Position numbers and translations under genes: made by a program. The notes under the pieces were generated by a model that was given only the letters and a program-made list of their open reading frames with translations, was not told where the DNA came from and made no database searches. From Theocolax elegans (lineage: Eukaryota > Arthropoda > Insecta > Hymenoptera > Cerocephalidae), in assembly GCA_026168455.1 (NCBI GenBank), contig CM047426.1, positions 58,377,812-58,441,811 of the forward strand: a DNA stretch of 64,000 nt, read 5' to 3'. This document shows positions 1-12,300 of this stretch, in pieces (position 1 is the stretch's first letter; the number at the start of each line of letters is the position of its first letter).

Positions 1-1405
1 CCAAATTCTACCGACGGATTTCCATATTTTTCTTCCTTTAATCAACAACGCCATCTAGCTAAAATAATCAATCTAATATTATATACGTGTGCGCGCTATA
101 TACAACAGTATATACGTATACATAGGTGTGCGCGCACCGTATATATCTATATATATCTTCTATTGTGCCGCGGTATACCTTCGCACGCATATATTAGGTA
201 TACCGCGACTCCTACTCTACTCGCGCGCTCCCCTCGCTCCGCGCGCTCCCACCCATGATCCCACTACGGTCGGTCACTCGAGCTCTTTGCGCGCGCACCA
301 CTCTCGCTGCTCGAGTGATTTCCCCCTTCCCCGCGCACCTAGCCTAGTGCCGCACGATCGTCGCCGTCGGTGCCGCGTTCCTCGGTATACGGGTGTAAGG
401 TGGGGGAGCACCCTGGCTCTCCCGACTAGTTGTACGTAGTTCGGGCGTGCGCGCACCCCTGCGCCATCTCGACCGTCGTCGTCTGCTGAGCACGTGTGAC
501 GGTTGAGGTTAGGACGCCGCCTAAGCTCCCGTCTTAATGACATCAGCAGCGGGTACGCCAGGTATCGTGAGACAACCTGGGCTCGGTCCTTGGCTCACGA
601 TACCTCTCGGCCGTGGTCTGGGTCGTGATCCGCGTAATACCGTCGGGTATCGGTCGCTAAAACATACCCATACCGTGGGTATCAGTGTTTATATTAAAGT
701 GTATCGGTGCATTTCGGTCCGCCAGCGAGGGATTCACTACCTGCGACGCGATCGCGATCTAATATACATTAAAGTATGCATGCACATGACTTATAAATAC
801 AAGCCATGTGCATGTACTTGTGCGTTGTATATTTTACAACGTCACAACGATGCCTCGGTTGATAATAATAAAACTTGAGAAAATACATTTTTACTTATTT
901 TATTAAAAATAAACTAGAATAAATACAAAAAAAATATAAGAAAAAAATTCTTGGTGTAAAAAATAAAAGTCATCGAACTTCAAAGCCCAAGAATTGAGAT
1001 AGACCCATTATGCACGGAATCTAAACCAATACTGCCCAGTTGCGTGTGGAAACTACACCCTTTATATAAGAAAATTTCATGTTTCAACAATTATCTTCTT
1101 TTTACAATTATTAGCCAAATAATAGTAAAAAAAAATAATTCCAAAATAAATTTAAGTGTGGTTTCTATTTCGTCCCAACAATTAAATTTAGAATTTTCAT
1201 TTTTTATTGCAAAATTGCATTTTCGGTGCATTGGCAACTGCAAAACGTCGGCATTCCTGAATTGCTTAATTATATTGAATAATTTTGTTAAGTTTGAATA
1301 TTGTTTGATGTTTTTGATTTAATTATAAAATTAGATTTTTTTATAATTAAATCATTTTTTTTTTGATAACGTGTTAAAATTTGATTTATTCGTTTTTCTG
1401 TATAA
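1..1405. other. Left flank, no gene recognised
   Basis: The first ~880 bases are GC-rich with alternating CG/TA tracts; the rest is AT-rich. Short open frames on both strands show no family motif and look like chance frames in biased sequence. The bases just before 1406 include ATAA (1402-1405), which is the left target duplication of Gypsy-1. Confidence 0.6.
561..604. repeat. Perfect 11-bp hairpin
   Basis: GGTATCGTGAG (561-571) is repeated inverted as CTCACGATACC (594-604) around a 22-base loop in the GC-rich left flank. No gene or terminator context is visible, and its role is unknown. Confidence 0.6.
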
Positions 1406-1710
1406 TGTAATGGTAAGTGATATTCACTCACCATTATACGAATTCGGTAGGTAAACACAAGCGCTATATATAGATATAGATATAGCCAACGACTCGAACG
1501 GCCGATGCCCGCGCAACGAAAATCGGCAATTTGTGAGGGAACGTTTGCACGCGCAGGACGACCGGTACAAGAGAAAGATCGCGACGACACGTGTGTCTAA
1601 ACGTCCCGGTTTACGTAGTTGTTTATCCACGAGTTTTTTCGTATGGTTTTTAACTGTGTTGGTTTGGTGAACACACGACGCGGATTGATCGACGGTCGAG
1701 GAACTATACC
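1406..1710 (+). repeat. Gypsy-1 5' LTR, left fragment
   Basis: Aligns almost base for base with the start of the 3' LTR at 24043-24347, including the AT-rich stretch around GCGCTATATATAGATATAG. Similarity stops at the left end of the TIR unit (1711). Only the last ~20 bases of the LTR reappear on the far side (ending 16186), so part of this LTR was lost or replaced. Confidence 0.85.
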
Positions 1711-2149
1711 GTTGATAAATAAAAGAAAATTATTGCCGTAAAAGTTATTAGGCCGGAAATAATTAATTAATTGTAAAATAGTGGAAATGAAAGAAAAATG
1801 ATTCGGCCGAATTGTTTTATAATATTTGTATTGACGCGGTCTTGAACAATAAACAATGATATTTGTAAATAATATGATTAACGCAATTAATAATTCAATT
1901 ATTTTGCAATATTTCGGCATCGTAATTAATAAAATAAAAATTATATTGCGTGAAATAATTTGTCGGAGTGCTGTTTTACCCGATAACCTAAAACTGCGCA
2001 GCGTTTACCGACAGCGCGTCGGCCGGGACTCACCGCAAGATAAATCGCACATGCCGTGAAGAGGGCGACACGCGATTCAGTTTTGCTTATATCAGCGATT
2101 AAAAAATTTTTTTGATTGTGCGTATATTTTTATATTTTAATTAAAAGCT
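1711..2149 (+). repeat. Left terminal inverted repeat (outer part)
   Basis: Inverted match to 15547-15985 over equal lengths (439 bp); the only difference I found by eye is at 1735 (G here, A in the other copy read on this strand). Weaker similarity continues to about 2400, with small gaps. Both TIRs hold short open frames in both directions, one with a hydrophobic run near IIELLIALIILFTNIIVYC. These are probably incidental. Confidence 0.9.
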
Positions 2150-3055
2150 AAAAGATTTTATAAATAATGAACATATTGCAAGTTACTTACAAATAATTAG
2201 ATTGAATATTTTGAATTAATTTATTAATTTATTTGTTTTTTATTTCCCAAATATTTATAAAAATATATGTACTTATGCTACAAATAATAAAATAATTCAT
2301 AATGTTGATATAAACATATTAAAAATTGCTCTATTCTAAGCACAATTAATCTATGAACTTTAATAATTAATTATACAGAAGAAAGTAATTTACCGTTGTA
2401 AAAATTAATTAATTCTAGATTATTTTTAAAGTGAGTGCATACCAAGCCATGTTTTTTACAGATACAATTTTATGTTGAACTGTTAATATTATAATATTCA
2501 TAATTCGATACTCCGCTAGGAAAATGCGGTTATTTTACATACGTATATTATACGTATATAAAAGAGTTTCTCGTCTCATAATGTCCCTTCTTTCTAGTCC
2601 GCTTCACTCCGAGGTAGAAGTCACACAAGACGAATTTATTTAATTTTCAAAGGCTCAAAAATGTATTCGCTCGTAAAACAATATGTTATGTCGCAGTGGA
2701 TTTTTTAAAATACGATTAAAAAATTATTATAGGGCGTATAAAAACGCATTTTGCACCCACTACGATATAAATCTACTTTTGTGCATTAGTATCATAGTGT
2801 ACTATAAGTGGCCAGTATATAAGAGTCGATTAAACTAAACATTACCTCAAGGTGAAATTATACACCTATTTCCGGTTAAAATTACCCTCACTAAAATCTC
2901 TCTCGATGCGATAAGAATTCATTAAAAGAATAATCCAATATCGAAATAAAGTTTTATCGATATTTTTTTTGTATTTCACAACAAGGCTTCTTTTTCAATA
3001 CTTCATACTGATGACTTCAACTTATCATAAAACATGAAAGGAACCAAATTTTTTT
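2150..3055. other. AT-rich interior of the TIR unit, no gene
   Basis: The first ~250 bp are the diverged inner part of the TIR. The rest is AT-rich sequence without a supportable coding frame. Confidence 0.5.
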
Positions 3056-3059
3056 TGCA

Positions 3060-3595
3060 CCAAATGAGTATCAAGGGTGGTTTCGAAGCGTATAATGGAC
3101 CGAATATAACGATATTCTCTTTTTTCGACACGTTTTTTTGATAAGTGATAAATGATTTATATTGATAAGGGAATCTTCTTGTAACTAGAAAATGGTGCCC
3201 TATGAATATTTTTATCTGAAATAAATATTAAGGGTGCATCCCGGGGCTAAAATGGGCCGAGAATATTAGAAATTCTGTTTTTTTTTATTACTTTGGGGCA
3301 TTTCAAAAAAGCGTCTTTTAAAATAGTTTAAATTGATAAGGTAAGATTATTGAAACCCAATAAGGATGCTCAATTAATACTTTAAGCGGAATAAATATTA
3401 AGGGTGTTTGTCGGCGGTAAAATTGGCCGAGAATATCGAAATTCTGGTTTTTTCGAGATTATTTTGATGTATCTCATAAAGGCATCTATTGAAATGCTTT
3501 AAATTGATAAGGTAAGCTTATTAAAACTCAAGAAGGATGTTCAATTATTATTTTATGCGGAATAAATATTAAGAGAATATCGAAATTCTGCTATT
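3060..3595 (+). repeat. ~170-bp tandem repeats, about three to four units
   Basis: Units share AATAAATATTAAGGGTG, a GGCCGAGAATAT block, AAATTCTG and TTTAAATTGATAAGG at a spacing near 170 bp. The first unit (from ~3065) is the most diverged and the last is cut short at ~3590. A related block, in the same orientation, lies at 13410-13560 near the other end of the TIR unit. Confidence 0.7.
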
Positions 3596-3597
3596 TT

Positions 3598-4767
3598 GCT
3601 TCCTCGTAAAGGAAGCATTGTGTATGTGTGTGTGTAAACATTTAATATCTTTGGTTCTATCAAACCGATTGGACTCTTTTCGTTATGAACCGACGTTTTT
3701 TTGAAGTAGACATAAGACGTACTGGTGTAAATTTAAAGCATTATAAATGCTTTTTAGTTATAGTCAATTTTTTATTTTAAAAAATTGGTTTTTTGGATTT
3801 TTTCAATTATACCGTTAGAGTAGCTATATGTGACCAATGGTGATTTGTTGAGGATAAATTTATCTATCTTCTCGTTCAAGGTTTCTTCAGTTATCTTCAT
3901 TTGTTTTTGAGGTAATGCAAAAATAGACAATTTTTTTAAAGAAACTCGTAGTTCAAACAGTTATGCACTTGGATGAAAAAATATTGTTTAAAACATGTTT
4001 AAGGGCATGGAGTTCGGGATTTTTTCAAAAATTCATTCTTTTGCTTATAAAAGAATATAAAAAATCATCATTTTCTGGGACTGACATCTCCTTAATCTTC
4101 TGTAATTTTTAACGATTTAGATTAAACATGCAAAAAATGTAATCGATCAACGTTAAAATCGAAAGCTCAGTATTCGCACATATAATGGTACATATAATAG
4201 TATCCCTTTGGACGGCGTATACTGTACAAAAATTCAAGTGTCTAATATAAGTGTCATCATGTGTGTAATAACATTGTTTATTTCCTAAAAGATGTCAAAT
4301 TTTGGGCATAATTAATTATTCTAATTAATTAATTATTCTCTTTTGACCGGTGTCGATATTATATAGATATTGAATTTATAATTTTGACTTGTCCTAATTT
4401 ATGAAAACGCCGATAGCATTCATTTCTCCGAATAAAATACTACGAGAAGTATAGTCGCGATATTTATAGTTATAAATTCCTTTTTGCTTTTTGCAACGCA
4501 GTGAGAAAAATATTTTTCGTTGCGCGTTCATGGTACAGGTCAGAAGAGACTGAGGATGCAATTTACTTAAAATAGTCAATTTTTCAGTAGCCCTAGTAGT
4601 ATTTAGCTACACTTGAGCGTTCAAGAACGATTTAAAATAAATATAGTCCCTAAAAGCGTGGGGGCCCCGCAGATTTCTTCCCTGGCTCATTTTCCACATA
4701 TAAATAAAAGATTCATCTGCCTTAAATTTAGTATATTTTATTTATATATATATATTGTTTATGTACA
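3598..4767. other. AT-rich, downstream of the minus-strand gene
   Basis: Starts with a small hairpin (GCTTCC...GGAAGC, 3598-3616) followed by a short TG run. No coding frame with a recognisable motif. The region just below 4768 is the likely 3' untranslated side of the USP-SENP gene. Confidence 0.45.
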
Positions 4768-7248
4768 CTATTGAACATTAATATTTTTTGATAGATTTTG
4801 AATAATATTAAAAATTTCTTTTCTCTTATTTTTAATACTGTCTTCAGTAAACCAGGAAGTTACTTAAAAAAGTATAATTCTGAATGGGATTCTAAAAAAT
4901 TCAGTTAGTATTATTTATTTATTAATTAATAAATGTAAATATTATGAACATTATATAGTAGCAACAAAATTATATTCACCATAAAAAATTGTTCTACGTA
5001 ATGTAGTAAATATATCCCGCAGTCATATCCGTTCTTCTGTTGCGGAACAGCCATATGTATGGATCTTAAATTTGTAAAGTTTAAGATGGCTCCAGTCTTT
5101 TCTTTATACTCTAATTCAAAGAATTTTTTTATATTCTTGATTGCTAAGGGACGTTTTCCATTTAACGAATCAAATATCAATATACATGGACTACAAATAA
5201 GGAATTAATGATAATGATGTACAAAAGTAATAAGTGTTTAGAATACACACAAAATAGTTTACTTTCTACAAGGGAGAGAGGGGCTAACTTGAACGAGCAG
5301 AGTAAATTCTCGTTTGGTATTTTTTTAAAAATGGTATCTAAGGAAACAATTATTATATCATCAATAAATTTTTGTCCACATATAGATCTGTTAACTGCAA
5401 AGAATTTTTGCATTTTACATTCAATCGTATAGAAATAAGTTTATTAGCGACAAGAGAATATTTCGATTTCCGATAATAAGCAGCTAAATACTATTTACTC
5501 AAAGGAAGATTTAGTCGTCCGACCGGTCTCTGAGAGTAAAATATTTCCTGAATCATGTGTAAATTGAACGTGAGGAATAATTTGAACTCGTGTAAATCTA
5601 CAAAATAAAACTACCTACAGATTAAATCGAACATAAACAATCTAATATTATAAAAATACAAATATTCTATGTGGTACGATTGCTAGCTTATTAACTTATT
5701 TGTACGCCAAATGTAGGAACATAGTTGAGTCTAAGTTATTTCTAAAATGCCCTACACCATGTAAATTGAATTTTTGAATTAATTAATTAAAAATAGCGAT
5801 AACGCATTAATCTATGTTTTTACCTGCTTTTTTTCATTTTAACTAACTGAATTTCAACTTGAGCAGTTATTTAACGGGATGGAATAGTCAATTTTTACCG
5901 ACTGAATAGTGGCACACATATTTTGTTAATTAATCATTAAATACTTGAATAAATGGAAAATCAAGACATCATTGCCTTCCGTATTGGTACCTTCTATAAT
6001 TCAGCCAAGAGCAAAGTATGTACGCGCAGTTATTAACGAGAATGATTGGAAGGAAATTTTATAACCTATATCCACTATGCGAAAATTTCTTTCCAATGCT
6101 ATTTTAATACGAATTAAAATATGCGTTTGAAATTTTCCAGAAAAATAGATTGTACAAGTACGGAGAGCAAAGATGTGATCATTTCCTTTTAGAGAAAATA
6201 TGTATTAGTTAATTAAATATAATTGTCGCATATGGCTCGGTATAGGTAACAAATTGAGTATTACATTCCCTTATTCTTCTAATTCGTGAACAAAAGTCAA
6301 AGTTCGAGACTGAATAACTGAAGCTTAGGCTCCTGTAGCTGCAAAAAACGTTCAACTTTGTCCCGACCTTGGAGATAAATTTCAAAAAACGATTTTTATT
6401 CACCTACTGTAAATTTTTGGGTTTTCAATTTATACCTCTGGAATAAGTCTTTAAAAAATTTGATATCTTAAACTTAATGTAAAAGTATTTCAAATTCGCT
6501 GAGAAAAGAATTAAAAATAAAGTATTCAACTTAGCCTCGTTCTCTCCTAAATGAATTAAAATATAATAAAGGTTTATTTGAAATAAAATGTACCTGTATT
6601 GCTTAATTTGTTTAATTTCAGCATAGAACTGCAATCTTTGTTTCGCTACGTCACTAAATCCCATTGGATTTTGAAATAAATGTAAAAAGCAAATTATTAC
6701 CAAATACCAGTGTTTGCTAAAATATATAATTAAAAGATGAATTAATGTTTTTATTATTAGAATTTGTCATTTCAAAGGATGAATTACTGCGTACATACTT
6801 TTCATTTATAGGCACAATAATGAAGTCTTTTTCAAAAATATTTACATCCTTCGTCCACTTCATTTTCATTCGTTCCATTGGTAATTTAACAGTTTGTTTT
6901 AATTTTGTATAGAAGAATGAATCAAAAATATAAGTTCTTTCTCTATCTGTTCCATGTATAATGTTTAGAAAAATATAATTTAAATAAAAATTTATAATAA
7001 CGTCATTTAAGAATTGGTGATCCTTTAAACATTGTAAATGCTGCAATCTGATTTGAATTCCTCTTGGAATAGGTGGAGGAGGATATATAAGTATTCTACA
7101 ACAATGTTTATTTACTGAAATATTGAAATCATTATTACTTCATTATTATGTATTTATATATAATTGTGATATCTTACGTAGCATTACTTCCAACATTACT
7201 GCTCCAAGACTGTTCCGATAAGTTGTCAATGCTTAATTCACGCAACTC
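4768..7248 (-). CDS. SENP6/7-type SUMO protease domain (five exons)
   Basis: Ulp1/C48 cysteine protease, expected to remove SUMO, in SENP6/7 probably SUMO chains. Visible motifs: LIYPPPPIPRG, QCLKDHQFLNDVIINFYL, WTKDVNIFEKDFIIVPINE, then the catalytic triad: His in KHWYLVIICF (6710-6712), Asp in CILIFDSLNG (5169-5171) and Cys in QQKNGYDCGIYLLHYVEQFF (5019-5021) with the oxyanion Gln. The YPPPP lead-in and PCILIFDSL are typical of the SENP6/7 branch. The final exon begins NPIQNYTF and then, after an apparent 1-base insertion, continues as SWFTED...KRKEIFNII to a TAG at 4768-4770, the family's normal C-terminus. The catalytic residues are all intact. Confidence 0.85.
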
Positions 7249-8286
7249 CTACAATATATTATTATTTTCAATTATTCATAATATAAAAAAGTTTAAATTT
7301 GAGGTTATTTTCACAGTATAAATTATAAAATCCTTCTTCTTAGAAAAGAAATATCGACTGACAAAGAACTTAAACGTACTTTGTGTTCTGACGATATAGA
7401 AGAAAGCGCTGAATTTTGTGTGAATTCAATATTTATTTGAACCGGCGCCCCCATATTCATTCGATATTAATTATACTTTTCTTTCAAGTTATGACTTAGC
7501 CGTTATGTCGTTGGCTTAGAGCGTGGATCAAAACTACTTTGTGAACTGATTTGCTGAATTGTCAGATTATTTGATGTTTTTAACCAGGAGCACACTTTCT
7601 CGTGATTATTTTCTTGACCAAGTGCCTAATTTTTGTAACAAACAAAAGGACTTATAATAACGCATGAAAAGATTTATCTAATACTTTTCGCACAGTATTT
7701 TATTTCAAAATTATGTTTCCAAAATTTAGTACAAATCTTAAATACAAACAGACTCTGGTAAAACATCATTTTTTTTAATACAATTTAAAACATTTAATTA
7801 CAATCGCGTATACAAACGAACCGCTAGGGAAACATAATTTTTTTAATTCATAAAATTGAAATAAGTTAAACTGAACAAATTAAAAATATATTTCTCTTTT
7901 GAGATGAGGAGACCAGGCAAGAGAGCCCTGGTCGAAATGCCAAAATTTTTTTAATAATTTTACAAAGGCTACTCTAGGCCTTCCACCAACCATAGTGGAC
8001 GAAGAGTAAAGCCTTTTTATATATAAAGCATAATATGTATGGTTCGCAAAACCCGCTATTTTCATTATATTAAACCTACAGCGAACGTTAAAATTTTACA
8101 ACTAAAAGTACAAAATATTAATCAAAAATTTTTCATGTAATTGTATAAATTTATTATTAATTAGTAGAACTTGTGCTAGAGGAATAATTTTCGAATCTCA
8201 AAAAAGTTGTTAATGCGAGTAAAAAGAGCAGATTATTTCTCCAGTTGGAGGCTACTACGGGTTCTGTTCCATTAAAAAATATTTAC

Positions 8287-8472
8287 GTATAAATTTAATT
8301 TGTAATTATATATTATACTGACATTTGACTCGTTGATATCTGTTTCCAAATCTTGATTTAATTCTTCAACTATTGGAAAATCAATTTCATTTGCAGCATC
8401 AACATTTTTGCGAAGAACATCGATAGTTCCATACTTTTGACTTAAGTCACCTCTTATATTTTCAAGTATTTC
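8287..8472 (-). CDS. Linker exon between USP and SENP halves
   Basis: A 186-base exon with acceptor TTAG and donor GTAAAT, phase 0 on both sides. It would place an acidic stretch (EILENIRGDLSQKYG... then EIDFPIVEELNQDLETD) between the His-box exon of the USP part and the short exon 7248-7178 that leads into YPPPP. An alternative donor at 8318 breaks the phase. The acidic linker has no motif I recognise. It is the key exon for the claim that the two proteases are one protein. Confidence 0.5.
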
Positions 8473-8984
8473 CTAACATTTTGTAATATATATAAAGGCA
8501 GTTATAGCAGGATATAAAGTAAAATTTATATTACTAATATTGATTATTTAGCGATAATAATTTACTTTATATAAAAAATGAAATAATTTTTTATAACAAA
8601 TGCACGAATTTCGCGTTTTAATGCCTTAATAAAAATAGGGACTAATTCTTTTGCGCTCGGCAGGATTTCTCTCTAAATTTAGCGCATGTACGAATGAACA
8701 ATGGCATTAGTTATAAACAATAGCATAAATATTTGCAGGGGACGCAAAAAGACTCTATTAAAAAAACGCCCACTCCAGACGTTTAGCGAACGATTTTTTT
8801 ATGCAGTTCCTTAGCGTCTTTTGCGAATATATAATATATATTTTTTTACATTCGTGCATGCATATACATATATAAAATTGAAATGGTGGCGATTCAAAAT
8901 TAATTTATTGGCGCAATAATTGCTACATAGTTTACCGATCTTAAAAACCCCTTAAACTTGAACATTCGTGCACTTGTCACAAAA

Positions 8985-9200
8985 AATATGATGTGCACCA
9001 AGGGCTAAGTGGGTTTTTTTGCCTCGTTTATTTGCAGTATTTGGCTTCGGTGAGCAATGCACTCTCCTGCGGCTTGTGCTACCTCACCTGCACCTCGTAC
9101 TGTAAAATGATACGATTGGCGGAGAAAAAATTATCAAAAAGAGGATTTAACTATCTTTCAACCGGATCGTTTCCTGATAGATTGCAAATGGTTTAAATTG
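8985..9200 (+). repeat. Fragment related to the snap-back element at 10676
   Basis: Begins GTGCACCAAGGGCTAAGTGG followed by a T run and GCCTC, matching the ends of the element at 10676-11455. Only one end is seen, so it is a solo or degraded copy in an intron of the minus-strand gene. Confidence 0.45.
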
Positions 9201-9381
9201 AAGATGTCAATAGTATATTTCGTTTTAACAGAAACTTTTAGAAGTATTTCAATTTTAATATAATATTCTTAATTTTTTGTTCAGCATACACTTGTTAAAA
9301 TATATGTAATGTTTATTTAAAAGCTTATATTTAATGTAATTTATAAATATTTATATCAATACGTAATGAAGAATTTCTTAC

Positions 9382-12300
9382 ATGAATATGGAGTGGGAAA
9401 TCACTTATATGCATAGGTAATTCATTCTCTATCGAATTCTCTTGCCTGTATAAAAGCATATAAGCATTTTCATTTTTTCCTTTAATTTCATTTGAATTTG
9501 TTACTTCTAAGTAGGATACACGAGCATCATCAAAAATCAACCATCGATTGGTTTCAAAATCTTTTATATAAGCATAATAATGTCCTGCGTATGCAGTGCC
9601 TACATGAATAATTATGCAAAATAGCTCGTACGTAAAAATTCCTGCAAATAGTTTAAAAATAGTAAGTTCGATTATTAATATATTGTACATTGATTATATA
9701 ATCATAGTAATATAATTATAAAAAAAATTGAAAAGGAGGATGCCTGTACAGAAAATATTAAAAGAGAACCTATAAAACTGATCATAATATATATAAAAAG
9801 AAACAGAAATCGTAAAATTGTAATTAGCTTTTTATGTATAAAGAGAAAAATAATTAGAAAATAACTTTAAGGGGGTTCCATACTCAATTTTTGATGATTA
9901 ATTAATAAAGTAGTAAAAATGTGAAAAAATAAGAGAAGAGGCGCCTTCGTTTATTGACAATCTAACTGTGTGCTAAATTTTAGATTAAAATATTATTGCG
10001 TTTTCGAGAAAAGTCTTACCAAAAATATCAAATCTTTTCACCTCGTTGAGGTTAGGTTTACATTTTTGGTAAGACTTTTCTCAAAAACGCAATATAATTT
10101 TAATCTGAAATTCAGCACACAGTTAAATTATCAATAAACGAAGGCGCCTCTTCTCTTATTTTTTTACATACTGTTTTATTTACAAATTTATTACTAATAA
10201 TCACGATTGCCGATAAGGTAGGGAGGATAAATATTAACTATGGCACCCCATTAATAAATTATTGTACTTATTTCAACAATTTCAATCTAACTTAACTTAT
10301 TGTCCCACTGATTTGATATTCATATTTTCGTTATATACGTTACAATAGGTTTTTATTAATTAATACCAATCAGTGTACAATCTCCTTTATACACGTTAGA
10401 CGCAATTTTTAAAGCTATCTTACCTTTATCTGTTAATTCTTCATATTCTTTGAAATTGGTATCTACTGCCTTCATAAGCGAATGTAAATTTAAACGCTCA
10501 GGAAATGTGACTCTATAAATTGTAAATTTTTAATTAACATTTTTCGTTATGTAAAATAAGCGTTTGTTCCCGGGAAGAAAGTTGCTATCCGAGCTTTAGC
10601 TTTTGTCAGTAATTCATTCATGAGACTAATCGCTTTTTACTCCCGAAGTGCATATAAAATTTTTCACAATGAATATAGTGTACACCAATGGCTTTTAGGT
10701 GGGCTTTATTACCTCATGTGTTTGCAGTACTCACAAGGAGAATGTTTCAATTTTTGGAAACGGATCTTTATCAAACTCTAGAATATGTTTTCTACTATAA
10801 AAATATGAAGAAAGCCTGATTTTTAGGCTCTCATGCGCTTTTATACGATAGATATAAGCAAAAAACGAAAAATTTCGCGAAAGATAACCTTGACTTTGGT
10901 CGCTTAAAACGCGAAAACAAATAGAGATATGCACTCAAACTCAATTTCAGAAAACAGCTGAGATCGAATAGATTTGATTTGAAAAGAGAGAAGCTCAAAT
11001 ATCTTGATTTGGTCAAAAGTTATGAAAGAAAAAAGAATTTAATAATTTTGGCCTAAAAATGAATACATTTTTTACTTCAAAATATTCATCAAAATATCGT
11101 AAAATTCTTATTGTTTTCATAACTTTGAACTAAATCAAGATATTTGAGCTTCTATTTTTTTTAAATCCAATCTACTCGATCTTGGCTTTCTTCTGAAATT
11201 AAGTTCGAGTGCATATCTCTATTTGTTTTTGAGTTATAAACGACCAAAGTCAAGGGTATTTTTGGCGAAATTTTTCGTTTTTTGCTTATATCTATCGTAT
11301 AAAAGCACATGAGAGTCTAATACTCCGGCTTTCTTCATATTTTCGTAGTAGAAAACATATTCTAGAGTTCGGTATAGATCCGGTTCCTAAAGTTGAAACA
11401 CTCTCCTTGTCAGCCCAAAAAAGGCCACTTTACGCCCTTGGCACACAATATACTACTTAATCTGTAAAATAATGTAAAAATAAGGAAGAAAAATGTACTT
11501 ACGTATGATTTACTTTGATCCTTTTATTTATATTCAAATCATATGTGAATCGTTTTAGTTGCAGCGATAAAATATATGGCAATTTCTTAAACCTGTGTTG
11601 TTTAATAATTCCACATTCCTTTTTACAATAACCACATAAGTACTTATTCTCATCGTCTGTGCTGTCAATGTCAATAAAATTTTGTAAAGCTCTTTCCTAA
11701 ATAAATATTATTATTTCTTTAAGGATATTATTTTACTTATTTTATAACGATTCAATATAATTTTCTTAAAAATATATTTGAAGCATTTTATTTATACAAT
11801 TTAATTACTTTCATGAAATATTCTCATTTATTAGAACTAATTTTAAACGCAGATGTTAAAAGTAGGAGTAACTTACCACGCTATGGTAGTACGTTTTGTT
11901 TTTACTATTGGAAGACATTACTGAGAGGGGAATGATAAGAAAAGAATTTTCACTATATATAACTGTGCCACATTCCAAGCATTTGGTATAATCAATCAAG
12001 TTACCTATTAAATATTAATGTTCAAATAATACTTGATACTAACACGGTGATATGTAATTATAATTATATACCCTGATAAAGGTAGCTGATGAGGTCAAAT
12101 TGTAGAGTACTACACAAAATTTGCTGCAACGATTCGGAAAATGTTTGAAAAAACTCAACTATGTCTTGTTGTTCATTTGCTTTGGTAGGACCTCATCCAA
12201 AGCTTTCTGTCAAAGCAGTGGTTTCTGCAGCTTTTAAATTTGACGTCTATTAAAGGTAAATTACAATAATTATTTATTTTATATCTATTCACATATACAT

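Noticed and set aside
89..878. Overlapping open frames in the GC-rich left edge
   Set aside because: No motif, overlapping on both strands, explained by base composition.
1597..1920. Short frames with a hydrophobic run in both TIRs (also 15776-15997)
   Set aside because: AT-rich sequence gives Ile/Leu/Asn-rich frames by chance. The two copies match only because the TIRs do, and nothing suggests translation.
12072..12246. A frameshift in the QQD exon in addition to the TGA
   Set aside because: On rereading the bases the exon keeps one frame from end to end. Only the TGA breaks it, and the exon length fits both neighbours' phases.
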